Below, piece after piece: positions 1 through 6,801 of a stretch of 64,000 nucleotides of DNA. Positions within the stretch are counted from its first letter, which is position 1. Each line of letters starts with the position of its first letter. Below the pieces are notes generated by a model that worked only from the letters and a program-made list of their open reading frames with translations, was not told the origin of the DNA and did not search any database. Both the position numbers and the translations under genes were made by a program. The stretch lies in IMG/VR virus record IMGVR_UViG_3300045135_001049, positions 1 through 64,000 of that record; one strand, written 5' to 3'. Origin of the DNA: a virus.

Positions 1-100
1 TTGCTTTACGTACAGCTTCAGTATTAAGTTCTAGTTGTTTATCCATGTAGTCTTTAGCCATAGCTAGGACGTCTGAACGAATTTCATATGCATTTTTCAT
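1..100 (-). CDS. Partial hypothetical phage protein, N-terminus only
   Basis: The reading frame begins at ATG (complement of 98-100) after the ribosome-binding site AAGGTAAAATT and runs off the left edge of the window. The visible N-terminus, MKNAYEIRSDVLAMAKDYMD, is of a kind seen in small conserved proteins of many lytic phages, but no function is known to me. It is the next gene in the leftward early/middle operon. Confidence 0.75.
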   Translation of the reverse strand, partial: MKNAYEIRSDVLAMAKDYMDKQLELNTEAVRKA

Positions 101-159
101 AATTTTACCTTTAGTGTGTGTGTTTAAGGCTATTTTACGAGCAGCCTTATTAACTCGTT

Positions 160-525
160 TTACATTCCTTCATCACGATCAGGCCATTCGACCTTATCGG
201 CTTGATCAAAGAAATCTTTCCACTTCTGCTCTGTTTCTGTTTCCATATCGGCTTTAGCTTCTTCAAAGCGATCCATCATGTAAGCACGAGCTTGTTTAAT
301 CTCTTCAGAAGAGTACTCATTTAACTGGAACACTTGGCAGAATGTATCTTCTAAGCGCCCTAGCTTTGCTTCCATGACTTCTGCAAGACCGTAAAGTACA
401 TTAAATGTACGATCAGAATTGTAGATGAAGTCTGAATCATACATCATTTCAGTAACAGTTTTCAAGTCTGATGCACTAGACCACAGCGCATTAATATCGT
501 TTTCTAAATCAAATCTATCTTTCAT
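160..525 (-). CDS. Hypothetical acidic protein, 121 aa
   Basis: Start chosen at the ATG beginning MKDRFDLE because GAGGAACC lies just upstream; a longer in-frame start would overlap the previous gene far more. The protein is acidic and helical-looking, with several Tyr/Met-rich segments and a C-terminal Trp/Asp-rich end. It overlaps the upstream 57-aa gene by 11 bases, so translation is probably coupled. Function is not recognised. Confidence 0.7.
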   Translation of the reverse strand: MKDRFDLENDINALWSSASDLKTVTEMMYDSDFIYNSDRTFNVLYGLAEVMEAKLGRLEDTFCQVFQLNEYSSEEIKQARAYMMDRFEEAKADMETETEQKWKDFFDQADKVEWPDRDEGM

Positions 526-688
526 CTTTAGGTTCCTCGTATTTACGAAGACATACGTCTTCTCCTTCAATACACCAAATAAGGGTATCACCAACTTCCC
601 AACCTAATTCAGAAAGTAATTCATCATTTAGAGGGAGTAAAAAGCAATCATGCTCTTCATCAAATAATACTTCTTCAACATACGACAT
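515..688 (-). CDS. Small AbrB-like phage protein, 57 aa
   Basis: Frame MSYVEEV... ending EEPKDER. The central stretch LPLNDELLSELGWEVGDTL (residues about 18-36) resembles the swapped-hairpin AbrB/MazE-like motif LPxxLLxxLGWxxGDxL common in small phage proteins, which may be DNA-binding. No enzyme motif is present. It sits in the leftward operon between two hypothetical genes and overlaps the next start. Confidence 0.65.
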   Translation of the reverse strand: MSYVEEVLFDEEHDCFLLPLNDELLSELGWEVGDTLIWCIEGEDVCLRKYEEPKDER

Positions 689-696
689 AACGCCCC

Positions 697-981
697 CTAG
701 TTGTAAAAGTCTACAGCACCTTCTACTTGTTCTTCAATCCAAGCAGGTACATCATCAAGATCCCAACTTTCATCTGTTTTAGGATCATACGCTTCAATAT
801 TTGTAATGTCTAGCAACTCGTAACGATACTCACCGTAATACTCATCAGGATCTGCAGCTCGGCTGCTATAGTTACCTGGACGAATGCAATAACATGCAAG
901 TTCGTATGTAACAATATATTCAATACCTTGGTACTCAGTATTAAAGTATTCTGTAGTAATTTCAGGGTCTCTATTACGCAT
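697..981 (-). CDS. Hypothetical protein, 94 aa
   Basis: Start chosen at ATG 981 (MRNRDPEIT) with AGGTGATT upstream; an in-frame GTG at 990 is also possible. The protein is rich in Tyr, Asp and Glu, contains two Cys and has no recognisable domain. It follows the SleB-type hydrolase gene with its ribosome-binding site overlapping that gene's end. Confidence 0.6.
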   Translation of the reverse strand: MRNRDPEITTEYFNTEYQGIEYIVTYELACYCIRPGNYSSRAADPDEYYGEYRYELLDITNIEAYDPKTDESWDLDDVPAWIEEQVEGAVDFYN

Positions 982-986
982 AATAA

Positions 987-1394
987 TCACCTATAAAAGA
1001 TGTGGTTGTCGATTTTTACAGTTTTTTTGTAATGTTTTGCCCAACTAGGGGAAACATATGTTGCATGATAGTACAGAGCACCCTCTGTAATATCTACAAA
1101 TTCTTTTTGGGACATAGCAGCAGCTAGGTTGATTGCTTCTCCCCAACGTACTGTGTCTTTTGGTTTGTCTGATTTTCCATCACACCACCAGCTAAACTGA
1201 CAGCGGTTTTTTACTGGGTGGTCATTCACATATTCTCCTTGTTTGACAACGTCACAAACGTTATCAGGAAAATGTGGTGAAGCAACCCTGTTAAGGACAA
1301 CCTCAGCTACAGCAATTTGTCCAGCCAAAGGCTCACTTCGAGCTTCATGGTAAATGTTAAGTGCAAGGCACATAACGCCTGCGGTGATAAGCAT
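987..1394 (-). CDS. SleB/CwlJ-type cell-wall hydrolase, candidate endolysin
   Basis: The 135-aa protein matches the Hydrolase_2 (SleB-like) family, which cuts peptidoglycan. Visible hallmarks are NIYHEARSEP near residue 13, with the conserved Glu of this family, then IAVAEVVLNRV, a CQFSWWCDGK segment, GALYYHATYVSP and a C-terminal NHIFYR. The first ten residues are hydrophobic but too short for a clear signal peptide. It lies in the leftward early/middle operon, away from the holin and M15 peptidase at 42.9-43.6 kb, so the phage encodes two unrelated peptidoglycan enzymes. Which one is the main endolysin cannot be told from sequence. Confidence 0.85.
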   Translation of the reverse strand: MLITAGVMCLALNIYHEARSEPLAGQIAVAEVVLNRVASPHFPDNVCDVVKQGEYVNDHPVKNRCQFSWWCDGKSDKPKDTVRWGEAINLAAAMSQKEFVDITEGALYYHATYVSPSWAKHYKKTVKIDNHIFYR

Positions 1395-1580
1395 TTATTT
1401 CTCCAATCGTAATCCTGCTTCTGCTAAATCTAGGTGTAAAGCTTCTCGGTATTCAAGTACAGCTTTTTCTGCACCATCTTTAGCGATCTGTTGGATAACT
1501 CCATTATGGATTTTACCCTCTAAGTAGTCATTACAACTTTTTATGTGTTCTATAACTTGGTAAAACTCTAGGTCAGTCAT
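1395..1580 (-). CDS. Hypothetical protein, 61 aa
   Basis: Frame MTDLEFYQVIEHIKSCN... directly abuts the SleB gene (no gap), with AAGGAAAAATT as ribosome-binding site. It is predicted mostly helical and soluble. Its gene is the first after the tRNA in the leftward direction. Adjacency to the hydrolase might mean a lysis-related role, but nothing in the sequence shows that. Confidence 0.65.
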   Translation of the reverse strand: MTDLEFYQVIEHIKSCNDYLEGKIHNGVIQQIAKDGAEKAVLEYREALHLDLAEAGLRLEK

Positions 1581-1599
1581 AATTTTTCCTTATGTATAT

Positions 1600-1676
1600 T
1601 GGCGTCCCCTGCAGGATTCGAACCTGCGACCACAATCTTAGAAGGATCGTGCTCTATCCAGCTGAGCTAAGGAGAC
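1600..1676 (-). tRNA. tRNA-Arg (anticodon UCU), CCA encoded
   Basis: Minus-strand cloverleaf. The 7-bp acceptor is GTCTCCT with AGGGGAC, the D-arm is GCTC/GAGC, the anticodon stem is CGATC/GATTG with loop CTTCTAA (anticodon UCU), and the T-arm GCAGG-TTCGAAT-CCTGC is canonical. Discriminator G is followed by a genomically encoded CCA. It would read AGA and AGG. Such codons occur in the phage genes, for example ACT-AGG-GAT in phoH and thyX. It lies between protein genes of the leftward operon. Confidence 0.95.
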
Positions 1677-1683
1677 TAAACTG

Positions 1684-1914
1684 CTATTCTACGAATGTAC
1701 CATAAAATCTTAAAACTTGTTTTAATGCTTCCATAACTACAATATTGTTATGGATATCATGATAATTGTGAGAGCCTTTATCTTCTTTTAGGTATAACTT
1801 TTGGTTATCTTCCATCAAAGCATTGTAATGCCATATCATACTTTCTACTGCGATTAGATCAGCTGCTTCTGTAGAATTAAGTAATTCTTGTAATGTTTGT
1901 TTAGTTGAAGTCAT
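1684..1914 (-). CDS. Hypothetical helical protein, 76 aa
   Basis: Start chosen at ATG 1914 (MTSTKQTL) with GGAAATAAC upstream; an in-frame ATG four codons earlier lies against the T-tract of the terminator at 1927-1950. The product looks all-helical. No domain is recognised. It is separated from PhoH by a terminator, so it probably starts a new transcript together with the tRNA. Confidence 0.65.
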   Translation of the reverse strand: MTSTKQTLQELLNSTEAADLIAVESMIWHYNALMEDNQKLYLKEDKGSHNYHDIHNNIVVMEALKQVLRFYGTFVE

Positions 1915-1926
1915 TGTTATTTCCAT

Positions 1927-1950
1927 AAAAAAAGGCTCCCGAAGGAGCCC
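1927..1950 (-). terminator. Rho-independent terminator after phoH
   Basis: On the minus strand GGGCTCC-TTCG-GGAGCC is followed by seven T residues. It ends the phoH-side transcript about 85 bases after the phoH stop and just before the next gene. Confidence 0.85.
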
Positions 1951-2035
1951 TTATAGTTCAAACTGAAAAATGAGTTTTTATACAGAACTCTAACTGTCTT
2001 CAAGTAACCAAACGGCCCTAAGGTAGTTGAAGTCT

Positions 2036-2746
2036 TTACTTGTATCCGTCTGGATACACTCGATGTTTCATTTTGATATAATCACCGACTAAACCAGAAC
2101 GTACAATGTCATCTTCTCCGAACTCTGTAAAGTCAAAGGTATTTTCCATTTTACGTAATACGTTTAGCAGTTCTTCAATATTTTTTTCTGAACCTTTAGT
2201 TAAATCACGCTGCAGAATATCTCCGCATAAAAGGATTTTACTGAAGTTACCGACCCTAGTTATTACTGAGTCTGCTTCGTGAGCGGTCATATTTTGAAAT
2301 TCGTCTACTATAATAATAGATCGATCTAAAGTTAGACCACGAATAAAAGATGTTGTAATAAATTCGATAGTTCTGTGTTTTTTCAGAATATCGTAAGCGT
2401 CACCTCGTCCAAATAGTTCTGTACAAATTGATTTGTAAGGAAGCTCATAAACTTCTCCTTTTTCCGCTAAAGTTCCCGGTAGGAAACCAACATCCCTAGT
2501 TGGTACTGCTGATCTTACAATGACAATGCGTTGATAATCTGTTAAAGGATTATTTAAATCTTCAAAAGCTTTATACAAAGCCATAAAAGTTTTACCAGTA
2601 CCTGGATAACCCATTAAAACTTGAGATTTATCACTATCAAAGTTTTTAAAAAACAACTGTTGGTTGTCTGTCATTGGGGAGATATCAGCGAGCGCTAGAT
2701 GATTGTCAGCAAGAAGGGGTTTCTTACTTCTTTTTTGTCGAGCCAT
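2036..2746 (-). CDS. phoH: PhoH-like P-loop ATPase
   Basis: The 236-aa protein (start MARQKRSKK) has Walker A GYPGTGKT at residues 46-53 and Walker B SIIIVDEFQNM around 143-153, the arrangement of the PhoH family of RNA-helicase-like ATPases. PhoH genes are common in marine and T4-like phages; their role in infection is not settled. The chosen ATG at 2746 follows a basic N-terminus and leaves a short gap to thyX, while a longer in-frame start lacks a good ribosome-binding site. It is the last gene before a terminator in the thyX-phoH segment. Confidence 0.9.
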   Translation of the reverse strand: MARQKRSKKPLLADNHLALADISPMTDNQQLFFKNFDSDKSQVLMGYPGTGKTFMALYKAFEDLNNPLTDYQRIVIVRSAVPTRDVGFLPGTLAEKGEVYELPYKSICTELFGRGDAYDILKKHRTIEFITTSFIRGLTLDRSIIIVDEFQNMTAHEADSVITRVGNFSKILLCGDILQRDLTKGSEKNIEELLNVLRKMENTFDFTEFGEDDIVRSGLVGDYIKMKHRVYPDGYK

Positions 2747-2814
2747 AGTTATTATAATTACCTTATGCAGGAGTGGGAAGCTCGATTGTATCACAACCAA
2801 GCTCCTTTTATAAC

Positions 2815-3486
2815 CTACTCGCTAATGTATTTAGCGGCAAGAGGGAAAATGGCTACGATAGCTTCAGCACACGCTTTAGCCACTTCGATATGTTCTTTTT
2901 GCGTACCGTTACCTGAACGGAGTTCAATAAAATGAATCCATGAACGTATAGTACCCTGCATGTAAAGACGACTCTTTGTGTTACCTTCCGGTAAGACACA
3001 ACGAGCTTGTTCTTTAGCAATACCATTTTTAATTGCCCATTCGTAAGCTTTAGTTGCTGCAGCAATAACTTTATTTTGTTCTTGCTCCCATCGGTCAGAA
3101 AGGGCAACATCATAAACTTCAATAGAGTTTTGACGGTTTTTATCATCTTGTAAACGTGCTTCTCGTAATACAAATTGATCACCAAATTCTTTAGGGTCTG
3201 CATAACGTTGGCTAAACTCTTGAAATGCGAATGAACGATGGCGAAGCATCTGACGAGCAATATCCCTAGTTGTTTCGATTTCTAGAGTTGCACTGGCCAT
3301 CTCGAAAGGTGACCAATGTTTATGTTTAGCCAGGTAGTCCAGAAGTTTTTCTGTAGTTACCATATTCATTTGGTTAGATGGATTAGAGACACGGGCACAA
3401 AAAGAAATAAGATCCTGCACATCGTCCATGCCTTCGTTAATAAATTTGCTGGTAGGCTGTGTGTAGCCAACAAGTCGTACTTCCAT
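2815..3486 (-). CDS. thyX: FAD-dependent thymidylate synthase ThyX
   Basis: Makes dTMP from dUMP using methylene-tetrahydrofolate and FAD, supplying DNA precursors during replication. The diagnostic ThyX motif RHRx7S is present (R82-H83-R84 to S92, in RHRSFAFQEFSQRY). At 223 aa it is of normal family length. The start MEVRLVGYT lies two bases after the preceding gene's stop, so it is in the same operon as the oxygenase-like and ATPase genes. Confidence 0.95.
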   Translation of the reverse strand: MEVRLVGYTQPTSKFINEGMDDVQDLISFCARVSNPSNQMNMVTTEKLLDYLAKHKHWSPFEMASATLEIETTRDIARQMLRHRSFAFQEFSQRYADPKEFGDQFVLREARLQDDKNRQNSIEVYDVALSDRWEQEQNKVIAAATKAYEWAIKNGIAKEQARCVLPEGNTKSRLYMQGTIRSWIHFIELRSGNGTQKEHIEVAKACAEAIVAIFPLAAKYISE

Positions 3487-3488
3487 AA

Positions 3489-4145
3489 TTAATCCTTAAT
3501 ACTTCTACGAACTAGTGAGTTTACGTATGGGTTGTTTAAATCTAAATAAACCATTAATGCGATGCGTTCTTGGTTACTGTTGTTATAGACATTGTGGTAA
3601 TGATAGGAGTTAAAGACATATGCTTTACCTACCTGAAATCGTTTTGATACTACTGATTTAAACCAATTCGGCTTAAAAAATCTTTTATACCATTTAAATT
3701 CTTCTTTATTTACTACGCAATACTTAAAATCAGTAGGCATAACTAAAGGAATCTGCACGGTTAAGATATTAGGAGGTGTACCATGTTCTAAGACATGACT
3801 ATGCCAGACAAGTGAACGTTTAGGAGCTATTCGCATAACTCTAGCACGAGAAGTACACCCTAGATCAGAAAGCAGTTTAGCAAAATTAGGACACTTTTGT
3901 AACAGTTCAGTAGAACTGGGTGCTCCTATACTTCCTTCATGCATATCTGTATAAAGGCCTCCATCAGAACTCATTAAACAAACTCCTGACCAGCTTTTAG
4001 CGTATTTGCTACGAACTGGCCAGTAGTTGCTTTTGTAATTTTTTAACTCATATTGCTTAATTACTTCTTCATACTCTTTTAAAAGAGCATCTATATTTAT
4101 ATTAATATCGAGTTCTATAAAAGGAATATCAAGAATATCAAGCAT
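3489..4145 (-). CDS. Aspartyl/asparaginyl hydroxylase-like 2OG-Fe(II) oxygenase
   Basis: The C-terminal half (residues about 110-215) has the cupin pattern of Asp/Asn beta-hydroxylases: a WHSHVLEHG segment with candidate Fe-ligand histidines, QIPLV, YCVVN, a glycine-containing VGKAYVFNS strand, then YHYHNVYNN with the distal His and an Arg in QERIALMVYLD that could bind 2-oxoglutarate. The family hydroxylates protein side chains or small molecules; the substrate here is unknown. It abuts thyX and the MoxR-like ATPase gene in one leftward operon. Assignment to the fold is fairly secure, activity is inferred. Confidence 0.7.
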   Translation of the reverse strand: MLDILDIPFIELDININIDALLKEYEEVIKQYELKNYKSNYWPVRSKYAKSWSGVCLMSSDGGLYTDMHEGSIGAPSSTELLQKCPNFAKLLSDLGCTSRARVMRIAPKRSLVWHSHVLEHGTPPNILTVQIPLVMPTDFKYCVVNKEEFKWYKRFFKPNWFKSVVSKRFQVGKAYVFNSYHYHNVYNNSNQERIALMVYLDLNNPYVNSLVRRSIKD

Positions 4146-5465
4146 TTACAGGCCTTTTAGGTTAGATACTAGTTTAGTAAAAAGTTTTTTATTGTTTGCT
4201 TCTTTATCAAGAATAGCTAATTGTGCATAGTTATTAATATCTTCTGTCTGAAGAGACTTAAGCACTGAGCTTAGCGACTCTAAAGGAAGAGCATACAAAT
4301 AAACTAGTAGTGGCATAGCTGCAGTTGCATCATCTTTGTTAATGTATTTCTTAATAAGAGTATCTGCAAATTCCTGACGACGAATAGCCTCTAGGTCTGA
4401 TACAATAGTTTCAATTGAAGTAGCAATTTCTTCTGGGTTAATTGTACCGGTTTTAGCAGCTTTCGCAATTTCTTTATTGATAATCTTTTCTAGCTCTTTG
4501 CTGGACATAGCATTACTATAACTGTTGTAGAAGACCATGAACTGAGCAGCCAGAGAAGCCCCCACAGTGCCTTTTACGTAATGAGTCATAATGTCAGCTG
4601 GTGTATCAGCAAGACGGTTCAGATAGGTTCCTAGACGCGTCCACGAACGTGGTGATGCACCTTTACTTCCATCTTCAGGAGTGAAGTGGAACTTTTTCTG
4701 GTTGTCGATAAGAAAATCAATAACCATTTGGTTAACATTGTTTTCTTTAGCCCAAGCCATCCAAGACTTAAAGTCTGGTTCTACTTCACAATCTACAAAA
4801 CGGTCTAGTAGTGCTGGGTCAAATTCTTGCACTGTGTAATCCCCATCTGCTGGGTTTACTGCAGCTACAATTAGAGTTTCTTGTCCGTTTACTAGTGGCA
4901 ACTCATGCGAATGCAGACGGTGATCCAGGATCAGCTGCAAAGACGCATTAAGAATGTCCGTAGGCGCACGGTTAAACTCATCAAGAAACAGTACAGAACG
5001 ACGTGCATCTAAGTAACCTACATTATTTTGACGTAAGATCTGTAAAGTGCTATTTTGTACATTGTAATACTCACAGTAAAGATTATTTAACTCATCACGA
5101 GAAATTTCTGGAGAGCCTTTATCTTCCATGTAATCGTAAACATAACCCATAAGGTCATTATCATTAAACTTTAGTTTACTCATACGTAGTCGAGTAGGCC
5201 AAGCAGCGTTAACAATATTAGTGTACCAAGTCGGTGCAGCCCACATAGTTGAATCCATACCGCTGATACGTTGTGTTACTGGAAGACCAAGCATGTCACC
5301 TGTATCCATCAAAGAGAGGATAAGAGTTTCTAGGTGCATGTTTTGTTCTTTAGCATACTGCGCTGCAGATTCAGATTTACCAAGGCCATGAAGACCTTTA
5401 ATTAGTGGTACATGACCACATACATCTGCTGCGGCAATCAGAGATTTTATTTCTGAAATATTCAT
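4146..5465 (-). CDS. MoxR-like AAA+ ATPase (N4 gp24 type)
   Basis: 439-aa AAA+ protein: Walker A GLHGLGKS at residues 24-31, Walker B SVLFLDEFNRAP near 157-168, a sensor-like VAAVNPADGDY segment and an arginine-finger-like LLDRFVDCEV. This is the MoxR branch, whose members usually work with a VWA-domain partner to remodel proteins; the partner is encoded at 6802-8058. In phage N4 the equivalent pair is gp24/gp25. An insertion of about 50 residues between Walker A and B, rich in Asn/Asp/Tyr, is noticeable. Its target in infection is unknown. Confidence 0.88.
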   Translation of the reverse strand: MNISEIKSLIAAADVCGHVPLIKGLHGLGKSESAAQYAKEQNMHLETLILSLMDTGDMLGLPVTQRISGMDSTMWAAPTWYTNIVNAAWPTRLRMSKLKFNDNDLMGYVYDYMEDKGSPEISRDELNNLYCEYYNVQNSTLQILRQNNVGYLDARRSVLFLDEFNRAPTDILNASLQLILDHRLHSHELPLVNGQETLIVAAVNPADGDYTVQEFDPALLDRFVDCEVEPDFKSWMAWAKENNVNQMVIDFLIDNQKKFHFTPEDGSKGASPRSWTRLGTYLNRLADTPADIMTHYVKGTVGASLAAQFMVFYNSYSNAMSSKELEKIINKEIAKAAKTGTINPEEIATSIETIVSDLEAIRRQEFADTLIKKYINKDDATAAMPLLVYLYALPLESLSSVLKSLQTEDINNYAQLAILDKEANNKKLFTKLVSNLKGL

Positions 5466-5830
5466 AAATTTTCCTCAATTATAGCAATAGAACGCCAGCC
5501 TTCAGCCCTACGTTTATGCCATTCTATTTGTTCTTTAAGATGTTCAATTTTATCAAGTAGACCACCATTGACCTCTAGGTGTATCTCTTTAGCTTGTTGG
5601 TAACCTTTGCTGAAAGCTCCCATAGCTTCATCTTCTAATTCTTCAATACGTTTTTCGTCTTTGTCTGAATCATTAAGTAAAACTTTACAGTTATGGTGAA
5701 GAGTAGCATTTTCTTCTAAAAGGTCTTCAATGGTACCTTGTTGGTAGTCCCAAGCTGCTTTAGCTACTTGTCGAGGAGTATACGCAGGAGAATTACTAGC
5801 GCTATCCCACCATTGTTCAAATGTTTTCAT
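5462..5830 (-). CDS. Hypothetical coiled-coil protein with FEQWW N-terminus, 122 aa
   Basis: Start set at ATG 5830 (MKTFEQWWDSA), overlapping the upstream stop as TGATG. Residues 1-30 carry the FEQWW...AAWDYQ motif widespread in small phage proteins and also found at the start of the protein at 6144-6431. Residues about 35-90 are strongly predicted coiled coil (Leu/Glu/Lys heptads). The gene overlaps the ATPase start by four bases. Confidence 0.7.
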   Translation of the reverse strand: MKTFEQWWDSASNSPAYTPRQVAKAAWDYQQGTIEDLLEENATLHHNCKVLLNDSDKDEKRIEELEDEAMGAFSKGYQQAKEIHLEVNGGLLDKIEHLKEQIEWHKRRAEGWRSIAIIEENL

Positions 5831-6051
5831 CAGTACCCCCATATACTTGATATAATACTTCCAATTAAAGAAGTTGCAGTGGATATAACTAAAAAGCCTA
5901 AAACAAGTCCAAGAGACTTAACATATACTGGCTGATCTTGCCACTGTAATTGGTAAAGCTTATTTCTGTCTACAGTCATAAGGGTAAGTATTACAAAAAA
6001 TATAAACAAAAAGAAAGTAGTTCCCGCTAGTTTCATAAATAAAACGCTCAT
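5830..6051 (-). CDS. Small membrane protein, two TM segments
   Basis: 73 aa with one hydrophobic segment at residues about 5-25 (LAGTTFFLFIFFVILTLM) and a second near the C-terminus (LGLVLGFLVISTATSLIG), separated by a charged loop. It could sit in the inner membrane with both ends on one side. No holin signature beyond size is seen. GGAG lies upstream, and TGATG overlap links it to the next gene. Confidence 0.65.
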   Translation of the reverse strand: MSVLFMKLAGTTFFLFIFFVILTLMTVDRNKLYQLQWQDQPVYVKSLGLVLGFLVISTATSLIGSIISSIWGY

Positions 6052-6063
6052 CACTTTACTCCT

Positions 6064-6144
6064 TTACATTTTAGTCATGGCAATAAACACTGCAGCTAAT
6101 GCCCAAGAAACGCCAACTAATGCAAATGCGTCTGCCCAGGTCAT
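6064..6144 (-). CDS. 26-aa single-TM peptide
   Basis: Very short frame MTWADAFALVGVSWALAAVF plus IAMTKM, a single transmembrane helix. GAGGAAGAGTG precedes the ATG and the start overlaps the previous stop, as for real genes here. Peptides of this type are common in phage middle operons. Small size keeps confidence moderate. Confidence 0.5.
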   Translation of the reverse strand: MTWADAFALVGVSWALAAVFIAMTKM

Positions 6145-6431
6145 CACTCTTCCTCTTGTGCGGCTTGTATCATGGCTTTGTAAGACTCATAGACCATACG
6201 GTATTCACCCTCTAACTCTGAGTCGCTTTCACGCCATCCTAAGCCAGCCTTAAACATCTTCTCTGTCGGCTCCACAGGTACAAGGACGTAGCCTTCAGGT
6301 AGCTCATACTCTGCGGTAGGAACATCATCCATACCGACTTGATAACCAGCTTCCCATGCGGCTTGGGCTATATCTTTTGTCGGCTCGCCTTCGTAATGAA
6401 GGAAGTTTGTAAACCATTCTTCAAATGTCAT
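6144..6431 (-). CDS. Hypothetical protein with FEEWF...AAWEAG N-terminus, 95 aa
   Basis: The N-terminal 30 residues (MTFEEWFTNFL...AQAAWEAGYQ) share the motif of the 5462-5830 protein. A second part, GYVLVPVEPTEKMFKAG around residues 48-64, is a motif I associate with small phage proteins of unknown function. Start may be ATG 6431 or the adjacent GTG 6434. The gene overlaps both neighbours by a few bases. Confidence 0.7.
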   Translation of the reverse strand: MTFEEWFTNFLHYEGEPTKDIAQAAWEAGYQVGMDDVPTAEYELPEGYVLVPVEPTEKMFKAGLGWRESDSELEGEYRMVYESYKAMIQAAQEEE

Positions 6432-6624
6432 CACTCTTCTCCACTACAGGTATATCACGCCATTCTGTCTCTCGTACTCCTTCGTACCATTCAGACTCGT
6501 AACGCTCCCACTTCTGCTGAAGGATGCGACGAATTACGGTATCTTTAGCAGAATCTCCGTAGTAATATCCCAATACGCTGCGTTCAACAAATTGTAATTC
6601 ATTAGTTGGTATCCAATCAGTCAT
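6421..6624 (-). CDS. Hypothetical protein, 67 aa
   Basis: Frame MTDWIPTNELQF..., ATGA overlap with the gene upstream and a short overlap with the gene downstream. Trp/Tyr/Glu-rich and acidic, no domain recognised. Retained because of its overlaps and intact reading frame in a dense operon. Confidence 0.6.
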   Translation of the reverse strand: MTDWIPTNELQFVERSVLGYYYGDSAKDTVIRRILQQKWERYESEWYEGVRETEWRDIPVVEKSDDI

Positions 6625-6800
6625 ATAAAATACTCCGGGTATAGGTCCATAATGTTTTCTTTAGTTATGCCTCTACGATTTAGTTCGGCACGAATGTATT
6701 CTAGCTCACGTTCCCAAGTGTCAGAAGTAACGTTGCTTGCTGCTCGTCTAGCAATTTCCTGTACTAAATCTTCAGTTGAGTCATAAGCGTAACCAATCAT
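6621..6800 (-). CDS. Hypothetical protein, 59 aa
   Basis: Frame MIGYAYDSTEDLVQEIARRA... ending PEYFI, starting two bases after the stop of the VWA metallopeptidase gene and overlapping the next gene as ATGA. It looks like one long amphipathic helix with many charged residues. No function recognised. Confidence 0.6.
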   Translation of the reverse strand: MIGYAYDSTEDLVQEIARRAASNVTSDTWERELEYIRAELNRRGITKENIMDLYPEYFI

Positions 6801-6801
6801 A

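Noticed and set aside
2853-3260. Minus-strand frame of 135 codons inside thyX
   Set aside because: Different frame of a well-supported ThyX gene; product has no sensible features.
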